From Lactuca virosa (taxonomy: Eukaryota; Streptophyta; Magnoliopsida; Asterales; Asteraceae): DNA of 64,000 nt. The position numbers and the translations under genes were made by a program. Every line of letters begins with the position of its first letter. The stretch's first letter is position 1. The DNA is taken from positions 362,169,912 to 362,233,911 of the forward strand of contig CAKMRJ010000001.1 of NCBI GenBank assembly GCA_928212115.1. Reading direction: 5' to 3'. The notes under the pieces were generated by a model that was given only the letters and a program-made list of their open reading frames with translations, was not told the origin of the DNA and searched no databases. This document shows positions 1-11,100 of this stretch, one piece after another.

Positions 1-3
1 GTT

Positions 4-760
4 TGATGGGTTTTGAGCATTCTAACACTCCTAAGTGTACATTGCAACCCTAAATACCTTGGATCTATGTTTTCTCTATTATACATGCAATTATGAACTT
101 TCCAAGGTAGTACCCTATCTAGCATACAATACTTGATACTTGGGTAATCAAATGGATAGAATACATACCTTTGTTTGATGTAGCTTGTCCCCATGAAGCT
201 TGAGTGCCTAGTGCCCCAAGTGTGACACCTCAAATGGTTCACACAACACCAAATGCACATGGAATGACTTGAGAGAATGGAACAACTCCCTGGAAATCGT
301 CTAGCCTCATATTCAACTTAGTGCACGATTTCTTGAGCCATGGGATTCTTTTATATGGTGGCTATTAGGGTTACACCATGTAACTCATAACTTACCCATT
401 CCTTATGCTCCATGGATTTTGACCTCCATGGAGTATCCATGGGTCACCCCATGGACTTTCCCAACATAAGGAACTTGGATACAAGCCCACATAATAAATA
501 ATGAATGATTTACAACAATCAACCCATATATTAATTAGTCTCCTTTTGATCACTTAATAATTCCAAATTAATTCTTGATCAATACTAATTAAATAACCTT
601 ATTAATATATTAGAACTTATAATATATTAACCAACCTTAAGTGTTATTTTCTCTCATTATAGTCCTATCCAAATGCATGATGCCATGCAACCCAATGGAC
701 CATGCCGGTCGGGTCAAGTCTTAGCAATTAGAGTTTATGGACTTAGACATTAATCCAACA
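4..760 (-). repeat. 3' LTR of the copia element
   Basis: This is a direct repeat of 6782-7539 with scattered small indels, ending on the plus strand in CCAACA. It contains four CCATGG palindromes within about 50 bases near 412-458. The purine tract at 761-773 adjoins it. Confidence 0.88.
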
Positions 761-773
761 GTCTCCCACTTGG
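761..773 (-). promoter_or_regulatory. Polypurine tract of the copia element
   Basis: The minus strand reads CCAAGTGGGAGAC directly before the LTR that starts TGTTGG. This is the usual copia form and position for plus-strand DNA priming, and it sets the element orientation. Confidence 0.75.
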
Positions 774-2430
774 ATAAGTCTAAAACTATTATTGCGTATG
801 ACTTCAGAACGATCAGCAATCGTAGCTCTCAAAAGCTGTTTGTCGAACTCTACCTTGTCGATGAACTCTGACCTTGGTCAATGACTGGTCCCATTAGATA
901 AGGGATCATATATTCCCCATTCTAGATATCATATGGACTGAGACATGGATTATCAATCATTCTCTCTGTCCATTTGTTGGTTTCCTTTCCCGATTTTCCG
1001 ATTCATGATGACTGACTGATTGAACAAATCAAATCAGTCCTGGCTTGGCAAACACTCACAGTATCATCGTTAAATATCGAGGGGGCCCACACAGATATCG
1101 CTTTTATCCCGAAGGTAAAAGGAATGGATAAACTTCGACTCATATGGCTTGTTCTACTACTTGTTGAATCATACATAAAGCACGTTTTATAACATCGAGT
1201 TCCGAATGCGTTTTCGTGCAATCAATGTACAACCAACTCATTGTAACAAACAACTCATATCTCTAGGTTGAAGAATATAGATATTATCGTCTCATGATCA
1301 CTCGTGATAAAATCCAGGAAGTGATTCAAATGAGCGCGGGTTGAATCCAATACTCAGAACTTATGAGCACTCATGAGTGTTGTAGCACCAGTTTTTTCCA
1401 CCAACTTGGACCTCTACAAACAACCCATGACAGTCTTGACTCATATCTACTTCCAACATATGACCAACTGTGATGGTTTTGAATAACTTAATCATTCAGG
1501 AAGCGACTTAGTTATTCTGGAAGTCAAAACATGCAAAGTGAAACACAAGAATAAATGAATCAAATATGGTATCAAACCCTATGAATATAAATAAACACTT
1601 TTATTTATCACCATACTGATTACTCATTATTCATTGTTTTGGTTTTATCAACTTTATACTTGAATTAAAAACACTAGTTGTCCCATGCTCCAAGCATGTA
1701 CACTATGTTTTTCTTAAACAATAGCTTTGCCATACACCAAGTTGCACTCTATGTTGGTCTATGATCCTTACTTTGTGAAATAGACCAATTGAACATAATT
1801 TCAATGATTCTAATTTCACACTCCCAAATCCTTATCGAAAAAGTGAGAATTTCAAATTCCTATCATTTATCGAAATCTGTTTAGATTTTAAACTTATATC
1901 ACTGACCCTCCTGTAATGAATATGTACAAAGTCACAAAGACTTGTCAACAGTCATTATAAGGTATACCAATGGAGATCAACTCCATGGAAACTAAGTCTC
2001 ATATTCAAAGTACATTGCTTTGGACATGCTTCGTTGCATTAAGTTTTCTAATCTTACACAGATAACTCCACCTATGGAGACAACTCCATATCTCATTTTG
2101 ACTATCACTTCTGAATAAGAGATGCCCTCTTTCAGAATATGTCAATATGGTCCTTCCAAAATTAGCACTATACTTCCAACTGTCCCTGAGCAACCAATCT
2201 TTGGTAAACCTCAGATTGTCCTCTATAATTGCTTAATCATTTTAGTCATATCCAATTCTAGACCTTTTCCCTTCTTAATGCCTCTGGGCATTTGGAAAAA
2301 TTTAGAAATGACAAATATTATAGCACATGCAATCGATCCTGTACCCAAAAGCAAATGGTACACGATTCATCATGTCCACATAAAGACATGATTCTAGACT
2401 AGTCTTTTGCTACAATATTTTTATTTGCCA

Positions 2431-2480
2431 TGTTTTCAAATTTGACTATGAAGAGGGAGCCGTAATCATAATTGAATTTT
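2431..2480 (-). repeat. Stem-loop, loop family B, copy 1
   Basis: Arms TATGA (2447-2451) and TCATA (2466-2470) are flanked by further imperfect pairing. They enclose a loop with GGGAGCCGTAA. The loop matches three other loops in this element while the stem differs. This is the weakest of the four copies. Confidence 0.45.
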
Positions 2481-2857
2481 GAGAACGCAATATATAGAAT
2501 TTCCTTAAGTTGAACCAATCCAACATGAAATGCATATATATATTCTTGACTAAAGATGATTAAGGTCTCAATCTAAGCCTTTAGAACTGAAATGAGTATA
2601 TCCTCTCCCTAATTATAGAAAAACAACTTTTTCAATCCTTCATCACAGCCTCACGAATTGAAACTTTTGTTTTCTATAATTAAATTGCTAACTTGCAACA
2701 CTAACAAAATTATCATGCTCCCACTAACATGATGATTAATTAGCACAACACTTATGCTCCCACTAGCTTTGACATGTACTCAGAAATCAGCTAGAGTTCT
2801 AGAAATCAATACTTTATTGACTTGCTTACCAAAGTTCAGATTTCTGATACGAGATGC

Positions 2858-2960
2858 TTTGATAAAACTTTATCAAAATCATACACCTTTCCTTAGATAG
2901 CATGCATGTGTATCTAAAATTTCAGAACTATGAAAAGGGATGCCGTAATCATAGTCTCAA
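2858..2960 (-). repeat. Three adjacent stem-loops, including loop family B copy 2
   Basis: The first is TTTGATAAA-ac-TTTATCAAA (2858-2877), a perfect 9-bp stem. The second is TTAGATA (2893-2899) with TATCTAA (2911-2917). The third is ACTATGA (2927-2933) with TCATAGT (2949-2955) around a loop carrying GGGATGCCGTAA. All three can be read directly in the sequence. Confidence 0.6.
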
Positions 2961-4458
2961 TTGTTTAGACCTTTGCCATCTGCTTCAAATCTACTGGTGG
3001 AAGTGTTTTCCTCACCATAATTTTCATGAATCGGAGAGAACCTTATGACCCTTAGATTTTATGGTGTATGTGTTCTTATCCATGTGAATCGTCAAAACCA
3101 AGTCACAAGACAAGGATAATGACAAATCCAAACTCATATGGACTGAACTTATGCAATCTTAACTTCTTGCCACCTGGCAGTACAGGGCCTGCCATTGCTT
3201 CCAAGTCGTTATGCAACCAATTTGAGAACTTTCAGAACTCCTATGCAAAGCCAACTTTAACTGGAATGGGCACAGAATATGTCAACACGATAGGTATAAA
3301 ACCTCAAATCGTGTGCTAGTGAAGAACCTCAGGTTTTATTCTTGATTAGTTCTTGAAATTCTTTTTAGGATCTTTAAGACTCCTACTATCCTCTTGACAT
3401 ATAAGACTATCTTGCCAAATATTCAAGAGATAGTGTGGATTCTTTATCAAGACAAACACTTCACACAATGGCCTTAGTTGGTCTTTGTTTTATCCAACAT
3501 CACAACTTACCAATTTCAAATGTACAAGAGTAGGACACTTTTACTCTTACATTTGACAAGTGTTTTAAAACCTTTTTTAAGATATGTCACTCAAGTTACA
3601 ATCTTGGAGTATGAATCTAAGAATTGTTTTGGGAACGAAGTATGACTCATCTTCTTGAGTTAACAATTTCATCAACAATTCATGACTCCTCTTCTTAGTC
3701 ATAAGAATGCACTAAGATGTCCTTAAAGACCAATTGTGATGTGGTTTTCTAAATCATTAATATGATCACAAAACATGATACTAAAGTACTCTCCCATCTT
3801 TTCAGATTTGAGAAACTTTTATCTTTCGCCTAATTTGATTCTTCTCATTGTTCTGCCATACATTGAGACTTTTCCAATGTTTCAGAATTATACTTAAACT
3901 TGTAATTATAACCATATTTACTAAACTTTAGTAAATCAAACAGTCTTAACGAGCTTTGTGGTGGACATGACCAGTGCACAAGAATGTGTACTCGATCCCT
4001 TTAGTCCTTCACTTGACTCACACATCCATGTGAACAAGTAATTAGTCTTGATTTTCCAATGCTTGAAAGTTATCATTCATCATACTATTCAACTTGCATT
4101 ATTCCAAGTTTCGGTCCAATTGATTGGGCGATGAGGAACTTTCCTGATTTGGTAAATTTAGACACTACCACAAATGAAAGAATCAAATCCATTTTCCAAT
4201 ATTGCTGTCAGTGGAATCATATAAGCAACAATTTTCCACAAATACCATTGTAAGGATACTTCAAATAAATAAAATTAAACAATTTTCTTTTATTTTAAAT
4301 TTTACGAAAAAATTTATCCTTACAATCCACATGGAAAATTGTTGTTATCTATTCCTTAGCAATATATCATAACTTCTTAAGCAACTGCTCAAAATTCTGA
4401 TGCGATCGAAATCCACCTTCGCGATCAGAATCATCTATACTTCCTTTAAGATTTCTCT

Positions 4459-5060
4459 CTATTCTTTGATTCTTAAAACATCAACATGTGACCCAGTCAC
4501 ATCATGTAATGAGGATCTCAGAATAGAACTTAAGAGAGTTAGATAATGGGCTCTACCTAATGTAGAGTCAAACTTATTGACTTTAACATCCTTAGGTAAA
4601 TTTGGCAGCTTTGCAATCAACGCCCCTTCCTTTGGCAAAATAAACATATGGATCCTTTGGTAATGGGACTATCTCAGACTTAGCCTTTCTCTTTACCATT
4701 TGGTCAACCGGGTTAACTATGGCCAATCCCTTTCCATTGGGAAGAGAATGCTTTTTCTGGATTTCCCAGTGTCACCATTGTCACGGTCCATAAAGTTTTT
4801 GGGAAGTTGATCTTCTAATCAAATTTGCTTTACTATCGTTCAAATCATTGCTGATTCAGCAGCACCAACCAAATAGATATGATCATTAGGTTCATGTCAA
4901 AGTCTGTTTCATAGTAGTCCCAAAGGAACTCACTAGTGACTTAGAAAGTGATTGAACATCCAACTTTCTCAAGACTTTGACACCCAACTCTCCCAGCTTG
5001 TCAATATGTGACTTCATCTCTAAGATGTGATCACACATAGACCTTGCTTGCCATTAGGGC
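4459..5060 (-). pseudogene. Copia gag remnant
   Basis: Reading leftwards from about 5046 to 4896 there is an open stretch of about 50 codons containing CDHILEMKSHIDKLGELG. This matches the style of the copia gag (UBN2-type) helix region. Further left, about 4780-4620, a basic stretch with HSLPNGKGLAIVNPVDQMVK is open in another frame, followed by a short 62-codon frame to 4459. Frames change between the blocks and there is no intact start, so the gene is broken. It lies about 1.7 kb inside the 5' LTR, a normal place for gag after a long leader. Assignment of the 4459-4780 part is tentative. Confidence 0.5.
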
Positions 5061-5242
5061 TTGAGTGACCTTGAACTTGTGGGTTAGGGAGAATAATTGG
5101 AGGAGGTGGAGGAAGTAAATTCCAAGAGATTTGGTAAGATCATAGATGTCTGAACTAGACATCTTTTGGGAGATATTCAAGATAGCTAATCTAAAGTCCT
5201 TAATATAACACCCAATATGAAATATTAAGGCTAGGATCCAAC

Positions 5243-5296
5243 AACCTATTTATAACTGGAAGAGGGATGCCGTAATCCGAGTTATAAAATAGTTGA
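5243..5296 (-). repeat. Stem-loop, loop family B, copy 3
   Basis: The arm at 5243-5258 (CAACCTATTTATAACT) pairs with 5281-5296 (AGTTATAAAATAGTTG) with a single bulge. The loop carries GGGATGCCGTAATC. The stem is unrelated in sequence to copies 2 and 4. Confidence 0.65.
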
Positions 5297-5429
5297 AGGT
5301 AGGTAAATGACGATTTACCAATTTCCACCATGAAAAACGAAATAATGTAATTTTTTAATTGGATTTGAAACTCCTAGATCTTTTGAGATTCATTGAATTT
5401 TCAATGGCATGTTTCAATCTCGAGTGTGC

Positions 5430-5472
5430 CCTTCAGTTTTGTGACTGGGATGCCGAGGATCACAAAACAAGG
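5430..5472 (-). repeat. Stem-loop, loop family B, copy 4
   Basis: TTTTGTGA (5437-5444) pairs perfectly with TCACAAAA (5460-5467). The loop carries GGGATGCCGAGG. Pairing continues outward imperfectly (CCTT and AAGG). Confidence 0.6.
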
Positions 5473-5521
5473 TGTGAAGTAACCATGCAAATATACTTGG
5501 TACCCTTAATATTACCCCTCA

Positions 5522-5638
5522 ATCGATGTGCTAGTTAACCACACGAGCTCCACCGATACTATGATAAATATTAAGTTACCCTTTGCCTACTTGTTAAATC
5601 CAGTTAGTGTGCCGGTTAACCACACACGCTCCACTAAC
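5522..5638 (-). repeat. Two stem-loops, loop family C
   Basis: ATCGATG (5522-5528) with CACCGAT (5551-5557), and GTTAGTG (5603-5609) with CACTAAC (5632-5638). Each encloses a 22-nt loop of the form TGCYRGTTAACCACAC followed by a short tail ending GCTC. The loops are nearly identical and the stems differ. Confidence 0.6.
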
Positions 5639-6059
5639 GGTTTAAACAAAGTGCAAAATGTAATTTCATGGATTAGCAACCTTATTCACATTTCCTAAGT
5701 AACTAAGATTGAGAATTATAAGTATTTAGTTACTTAGTATTTATCATTAATACTTTTAATGAAGGGAGAATTAAGTCCTTGTCGAACCCGTTCGGCTAAC
5801 GACCCTCCACCAGTCAAGGAAGCGGTGGGTGAGAGGGACACCCATTAAACTACCATTTTATAGGCAGTAACCTTATACCACCCCCCTTATAGACCGGCTT
5901 CGTGAATGAGGCCTACTAACGGTAAGACTTGACTTGCTCTTATACATATATTTATTATTAACTTATAAGATTATAAAGTATAAGGGTTGAATTTTAACTT
6001 TTAAAATTCTAAGGGCTAACTTGGAATTAAAGTATTCATGGGGAAAACTTTACAAATTC

Positions 6060-6420
6060 CAAAACTTGAGGCAAGTTTTGAAAATATTCAAAACTAATTA
6101 ATTCCATAACTTATGTGTTTAAAGTAGTTTTAAATAAAAAAAACCTCTTCAAGTTCCATAACTTGAGGACAAGTTATGGAAGACTTAAAACTAATAAAAG
6201 AATGTAACTTTTCTTTATTTTTGTAACTATGGAACTAATTAAGGTTACACATTTTATCATTTAATGAAGTGACTCTGAACCTCCATAATTTGAGGACAAG
6301 TTTATGGAGTCATAAAACCATTTAATGAGGACAAGACTCTTCAGTTTTGTAACCTTGCCAATTTTTATGAGTTTTTATGAAACTTAAATGTGATTTTCAT
6401 ATAACTTGAGGACAAGTTAC
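6060..6420 (-). repeat. Four stem-loops, loop family A, in the copia leader
   Basis: CAAAACTTG-agg-CAAGTTTTG (6060-6080) is perfect. The 12-bp perfect stem TTCCATAACTTG pairs across loop AGGA with its complement (6154-6181). A bulged stem lies at 6281-6309 and a shorter TAACTTG stem near 6402-6419. All share ACTTGAGG(A)CAAGT at the tip, with different outer stems. They lie between the primer site and gag. Confidence 0.65.
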
Positions 6421-6767
6421 AAAAACACATTTTAGAATCAACTCTTAATTAAAATGGATTGAAAACACATAATCAATTAACTTTTCTATTAATCTAATAA
6501 ACTCATATGACAAAGATAATCACATCAAATTTTTTTCAAGTAATTCATAACTTTTAAACTAATACAAAACATGAATCTATTGACAATTATCTTTGAAATT
6601 GGATTACCATGAACATTACCACATCAAAAAACAAGTTTATAAGCCAAAAACATCTAAGGGTATGTTCCTAGTCTATTTCTAGCCAAAACAGTCGAATATA
6701 TGCTGTCAGGGGTTCCAAAATTTCGATTTTCAGCTAATTTTGCAAGTATAACAAGAAAGCAAGCCTT

Positions 6768-6780
6768 GGCTCTGATACCA
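6768..6780 (-). promoter_or_regulatory. Primer binding site of the copia element
   Basis: The minus strand reads TGGTATCAGAGCC one base inside the 5' LTR. This is the methionine initiator-tRNA complement normal for plant copia elements. Confidence 0.85.
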
Positions 6781-6781
6781 C

Positions 6782-7539
6782 TGATGGGTTTTGAGCATTC
6801 TAACACTCCTAAGTGTACATGCAACCCTAAATACCTTGGATCTATGTTTTCTCTATTATACTTGCAATTATGAACTTTCCAAGGTATTACCCTATCTAGC
6901 ATACAATACTTGATACTTGGGTAATCAAATGGATAGAATACATACCTTCGTTTGATGTAGCTTGTCTCCATGAAGCTTGAGTGCCTAGTGCCCCAAGTGT
7001 GACACCTCAAATGGTTCATACAACACCAAATGCACATGGAATGACTTGAGAGAATGAACACTCCTTGAAATCGTCTAGCCCTCATATTCACACATTAGTG
7101 CACGATTTCTTGAGCCATGGGATTCTTTTATATGGTGGCTATTAGGGTTACAACCATGTAACTCATAACTTTACCCATTCCTTATGCTCCATGGATTTTA
7201 ACCTCCATGGAGTATCCATGGGTCACCCCATGGACTTAGTCCAACATAAGGAATCTTGGATCACAAGCCCACATATATTAGAATGAATGATTTACACAAT
7301 CAACCCATATATTTAATTAGTCTCCTTTTGATCACTTAATTAATTCCAAATTAATTCTTGATCAATACTAATTAAATAACCTTATTAATATTAGATTATA
7401 ATAATATTAACCAACCTTAAGTGTTATTTCTCTCATTATAGTCTATCCAAATGCATGATGCCATGCAACCCAAATGGACCATGCCGGGTCGGGTCAAGTC
7501 TTACCAATTATAGTTATGGACTTAGACATTAATCCAACA
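6782..7539 (-). repeat. 5' LTR of the copia element
   Basis: Direct repeat of 4-760, bounded by the primer site on the left and the ATGTT target duplication on the right. It holds the same CCATGG cluster (about 7188-7234). Confidence 0.88.
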
Positions 7540-8640
7540 ATGTTTACAAGGCCTGCTGAAGATGTTGACTATGCTCCTCCTTACTACGTGGGTAGATAAG
7601 TATATCTCAATGAAGACGATGATAAACTGATCCTAGTAAGGACGACATCCCTTATTCTTTAAATCTATGAATACTACAGGTGCGTTTGTTAACCCGAACG
7701 GCATTTCTACGAATTAGTAGTGCCTAATAACAAGTTTGGAAGGCTGTCTTCGGAACATCCTCCCTTCATACTCGTATTAGGTTATACCCGGATCTTGGAT
7801 CGACTTTGGAAAAGAAGATCGCCCTTTTACAGTTGATCAACTAAATCGTCTATGCTAGGCGAAGGGTACTGATTTTTGATGGTTAACTTGTTGAGCTCCC
7901 TGTAATTGATGCATATACGAAATGATCAGTCTTTCTTCTTGACGAACCAGACCTGAGTTTCCCCAGTGTGAGAAACTTGGTCTTATAAAGCCCTTGTTGA
8001 GCGGTTCATTAAGTTGATCAGACAGTTCTTGCATCTATGCAGGTGCTAGACGATAGGGCGGTTTGGCTACTGGGGTAGCCCCTGGAACTAAGTCGATTTT
8101 GAACTCGACTTGACGTTGTGGAGCTAATCCTGGGAGTTCTTCTGGAAAGATGTCGGGAAAGTCGTGTTCTACCGGGATGTTCTTAATGTCCTTCATCTCT
8201 TGGCTCACATCGACAACATGAGCAAGGAATGCGCGATATTCCTTTCGCAAGTATTTCTGGGCTTGAATGCTCGAGATGAGGTGAAGGTTAGCGCCGGGTT
8301 GTCGCCGTAGATTACTAGAGTTTCGCTAGACGGTAGATTAAGGCGAACAACCTTTTTATAGCACATGAGATCGATTGAAAATGAATGGTTATCTAGAGTT
8401 AGAGTACAACCTAGGTATATGCAGTTAGTACTCTCTGCATGAGTACTTCGGAGTTCTGGAATGACGGCTTCGTAAAGAGGCGATTTACGGGGAAAAGAGA
8501 TTTGAGCACGAAACTGGCATTGTGAGGATCGAATTTACTCAAGTTAAACGATAATGTCGGACTACTCGGAATAAAAGGCGTTAGACTAGATCATAAAGGT
8601 GTTACAAACTGAACATAACAGTGCAACTTTTAACAGAGTT
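7540..8640 (-). pseudogene. Gypsy protease remnant and N-terminal RT
   Basis: From about 8640 leftwards the frame resembles the region between protease and RT, including YLRKEYRAFLAHVVD. From 8250 to 8035 it runs open through FPDIFPEELPGLAPQRQ and VPGATPVAKPPYRLAPA, the standard RT entry of plant gypsy elements. A stop follows PYRLAPA. Near 7590 the RT active-site region is present, but one base is missing compared with the copy at 17779-17815, which keeps VFIDDILIY, so this catalytic motif is frameshifted. No protease catalytic triad (DSG/DTG) is visible. The block ends at the copia insertion. Confidence 0.78.
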
Positions 8641-8810
8641 TCAGTACTTTAACTTACTACTATAATACGGCTGCGAATAAGGTATACTACAAAAGCAAGT
8701 ATACGCAGCACGAGAGCCCCTTGACTAACGGAATCTCGCAAAAGGTAAGACTCTAGTTGCACTAGTGTTTAACAGTTTATAAGTCTATTATAATGAAACG
8801 CCCTAGTATT

Positions 8811-9567
8811 TCAACGTTGGTCCGGAGTAGTCTCTCCCGCAGCAGTGATCCTTAGTATCTTCCCGTTAGTGCCAGAGTTCTTTGTTATTGGACAATCCTT
8901 CTTGAGATGTCCTATCTCACCACATAAATGACATATCTGGCTTATACCAGCATCAGTGGTGGAAGTGAAGTGTCGGGTCGGAGTTATGTGGACACGTGTA
9001 CTTTCGTTGTTCCTCCCTTTTAGACAAATTCTTATTATAGTGCCCGGCTTCACCACAACCATAGCAAGTCGAACTGACTCCGATGTTAGTGGCTTGGGAG
9101 ATGTTTTGCGCTGGCGTTCTACAGACTTGAGTAGTGTGCCCCACACGGTTGCAATTGCTGCATTTTAAATCACGGCAGACTCCGTGATGATGGGAATTAC
9201 ACCTGCCACACTTCGGGAGTGTCCCCTTATATAGTTTGATCGGGGCTGAAGTGGCAGGGGCCGCCACTTGTTGCTGTTGTGTGGCAAGTTTTTGTGATCG
9301 CTTGCGCTCCTTATAGGCTTGACGCCTTCGCTTCTTACCCTCAGATTTGTGGCCTTGGGGGTTGGTAACAGTTATCATTTGTTGATTTCCCGGATTGTTA
9401 CAACAATTTGAACTGTCAACACCCTTCACAGCCTCGATTGTGTTACCAGAGTCGTAGTGTGCAAAGACAGCTGCAACGGCGGCTGTTACCGCTGCTTGGA
9501 AGGTGGCAACGTCTATATGAAGGATCGGGGTTTTGTCGTTTGGCTGACTATTTCTAGATGACGACAT
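8811..9567 (-). pseudogene. Gypsy gag with zinc knuckles, frameshifted
   Basis: The likely start is the ATG at 9567 (MSSSRNSQPNDKTPILHID), which matches the gag start of element G at 49122. An Ala-rich helix (ATFQAAVTAAVAAV) is followed by a basic Lys/Arg-rich stretch. Then come CCHC knuckles: CSNCNRVGHTTQVC is intact, CYGCGEAGHYNKN runs into a changed frame, and CHLCGEIGHLKKDCP is read in another frame. At least one frameshift lies near 8990. Gag would package element RNA in the cytoplasm. The long capsid-like core expected in full-length gag seems absent, so this is probably a shortened gag. Confidence 0.72.
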
Positions 9568-10234
9568 TATTCTGTTATATAACAAGAAAAGGAGTTCGTG
9601 AGTGATTATGGTCGGTCCTAGATGTATTCTACTCAATCATGTAAAGATGAAGTTTTCGTTTTGTTAAGCTGTTCTCGGTGGTTTGACCTACATCCCTATG
9701 ATGTTGTACTAGTAAAGAGTTCATGTAAGTTCGTAGAATGGTCACTAGAGGGTTGTTATTTTGAACTAGGCTATCATTGTTTGGTGGAAAACATGACCCA
9801 ACCTTTAACCAGGATTGGAAGTGATCCTTGAGCTAATTTACCACAGCTCAACAATTTGACGAAAGTGAGGTTTAGATAGAATTCTAACGATAGTAGAATG
9901 AAAGTAATTGAACACGGATTGGCACAGGAATTTGCCGACTGTCAATATCATTGATATTTAAGAGGTAATACGTTTGGAAAAATGACCTTGGAGTAGGTCT
10001 TACATCATATCCGAAGTAGAAAAGTTTTGACAGCATAAAGGCCTAATTATAAGTACTTAAAGTACAGGGATAGTTACTTAGAAAAGTGGTACTTACAGCA
10101 TAGATAGGAAGACTATTATTTCAACCAAGGAAAGAAAGGTAGAATATCTCCTACTGGCGACGGTTATCCCTTGGGTGTACCCTTAGTTCAGCCAGCTGAC
10201 GCTTCATATCAAGTAGGTGCCGTTCGTACACCCT

Positions 10235-10780
10235 TTAGCGTACTCGGAGCTCTATGACTTCAGCTCGAGTTTCAGCTAGCTCTTGCTGCAGGGTCTCATG
10301 GTCTCCCCTAGATCTCTCACGAGCATCTTCCAGACGAATGGTGCGGATGGCATGCATTCTCGCATTGGTGTCAACTTCCGTGATTCGATGGAGAGCTGTC
10401 CTGCCCTGAATCTCATTTCGGGCCACTCTGCGGACCAGGATTGGCAAGACTATGTCTGCTGAGCCTCCTTCGCTCAGGTCATAAAAGCTTTGGTCCCCAC
10501 TGAATGGTATGGGCTGATTCTGCTCTTGGCTCCATGTTTCCAAGCTTTCCACCCACGGAGGCGTCGGGCCTTGAAAGGCCGGACGAGGGTTAGGATTTGG
10601 GACAGGAGCCATCGGGGGTAGGTTCTCAACTTCAGGCTCGGAGTCAGAACCATCTGTAAAGCCTTCAGCCTGGTGATCATCCATAGGGATTTGGTGATCA
10701 TTTTCTGGCTCTGCTTCAAACCCTCCTCCATTACCTTGGTTAGGGAAGTACAAGTTGCCGTGGGGATGGAATCCAGCCAT
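10235..10780 (-). CDS. Acidic coiled-coil accessory ORF of the gypsy element
   Basis: This 181-codon frame starts MAGFHPHGNLYFPNQGNGGG and is open from ATG to stop. The N-terminal half is acidic and Pro-rich (EPEVENLPPMAPVPNPN). The C-terminal third is charged and helical (ERSRGDHETLQQELAETRAE) with heptad-like spacing, suggesting a coiled coil. It lies upstream of gag on the same strand, inside the element. I recall similar acidic leader ORFs with YFPNQGNGG-like starts in Asteraceae gypsy elements. It could be the 5' part of a longer gag. Function unknown. Confidence 0.5.
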   Translation of the reverse strand: MAGFHPHGNLYFPNQGNGGGFEAEPENDHQIPMDDHQAEGFTDGSDSEPEVENLPPMAPVPNPNPRPAFQGPTPPWVESLETWSQEQNQPIPFSGDQSFYDLSEGGSADIVLPILVRRVARNEIQGRTALHRITEVDTNARMHAIRTIRLEDARERSRGDHETLQQELAETRAEVIELRVR

Positions 10781-11100
10781 ATTATCTATGTGAGAAAAGC
10801 GATGTAAGAAATAAGCACATAAGTAATTTATAGTAATACAAAATACTCCTATAGTATTTTAGGTTTATGTTCTGTTCTAAGGTTTTCGTTGTGGTAATGT
10901 TGGTAAGTTTTTTTAGACTTTTTGCAACCTCACAACCATACTTAGGCACATGCTAGTCACTCCTCGGATAATATAGTTGATCAGGCTATATCTTCCCAGA
11001 TTTGACTATATGTCTCTAAGTCTACTTGTGCTTCCCAACAATCGTAATACTTTTGTTCTGTCCTAGTGACACTGATTTTAGTATGAATGCATGTAGGTAT

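Larger units (their letters stand above)
4..7539 (-). mobile_element. Decayed Ty1/copia LTR retrotransposon, probably non-autonomous
   Basis: Two direct LTRs of about 757 bp (4-760 and 6782-7539) bound the element. On the minus strand they begin TGTTGGATTAATG and end CATCA. A methionine-tRNA primer site touches the right LTR and a purine tract touches the left one, so the element reads right to left. The right flank starts ATGTT (7540-7544) and the three visible bases before the left LTR are GTT, which fits a 5-bp target duplication cut by the window edge. A related gypsy copy at 17724-17735 reads CGAAATGTTTAC uninterrupted at the same place, confirming insertion into gypsy RT. Inside I can recognise only a gag remnant. 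No PR, INT, RT or RNaseH is visible in about 6 kb, and much of the interior folds into stem-loops. Confidence 0.88.

Noticed and set aside
6654..7091. 145-codon open frame on the minus strand in the first copia
   Set aside because: It runs across the primer site and LTR and has no retroelement motif; chance opening.
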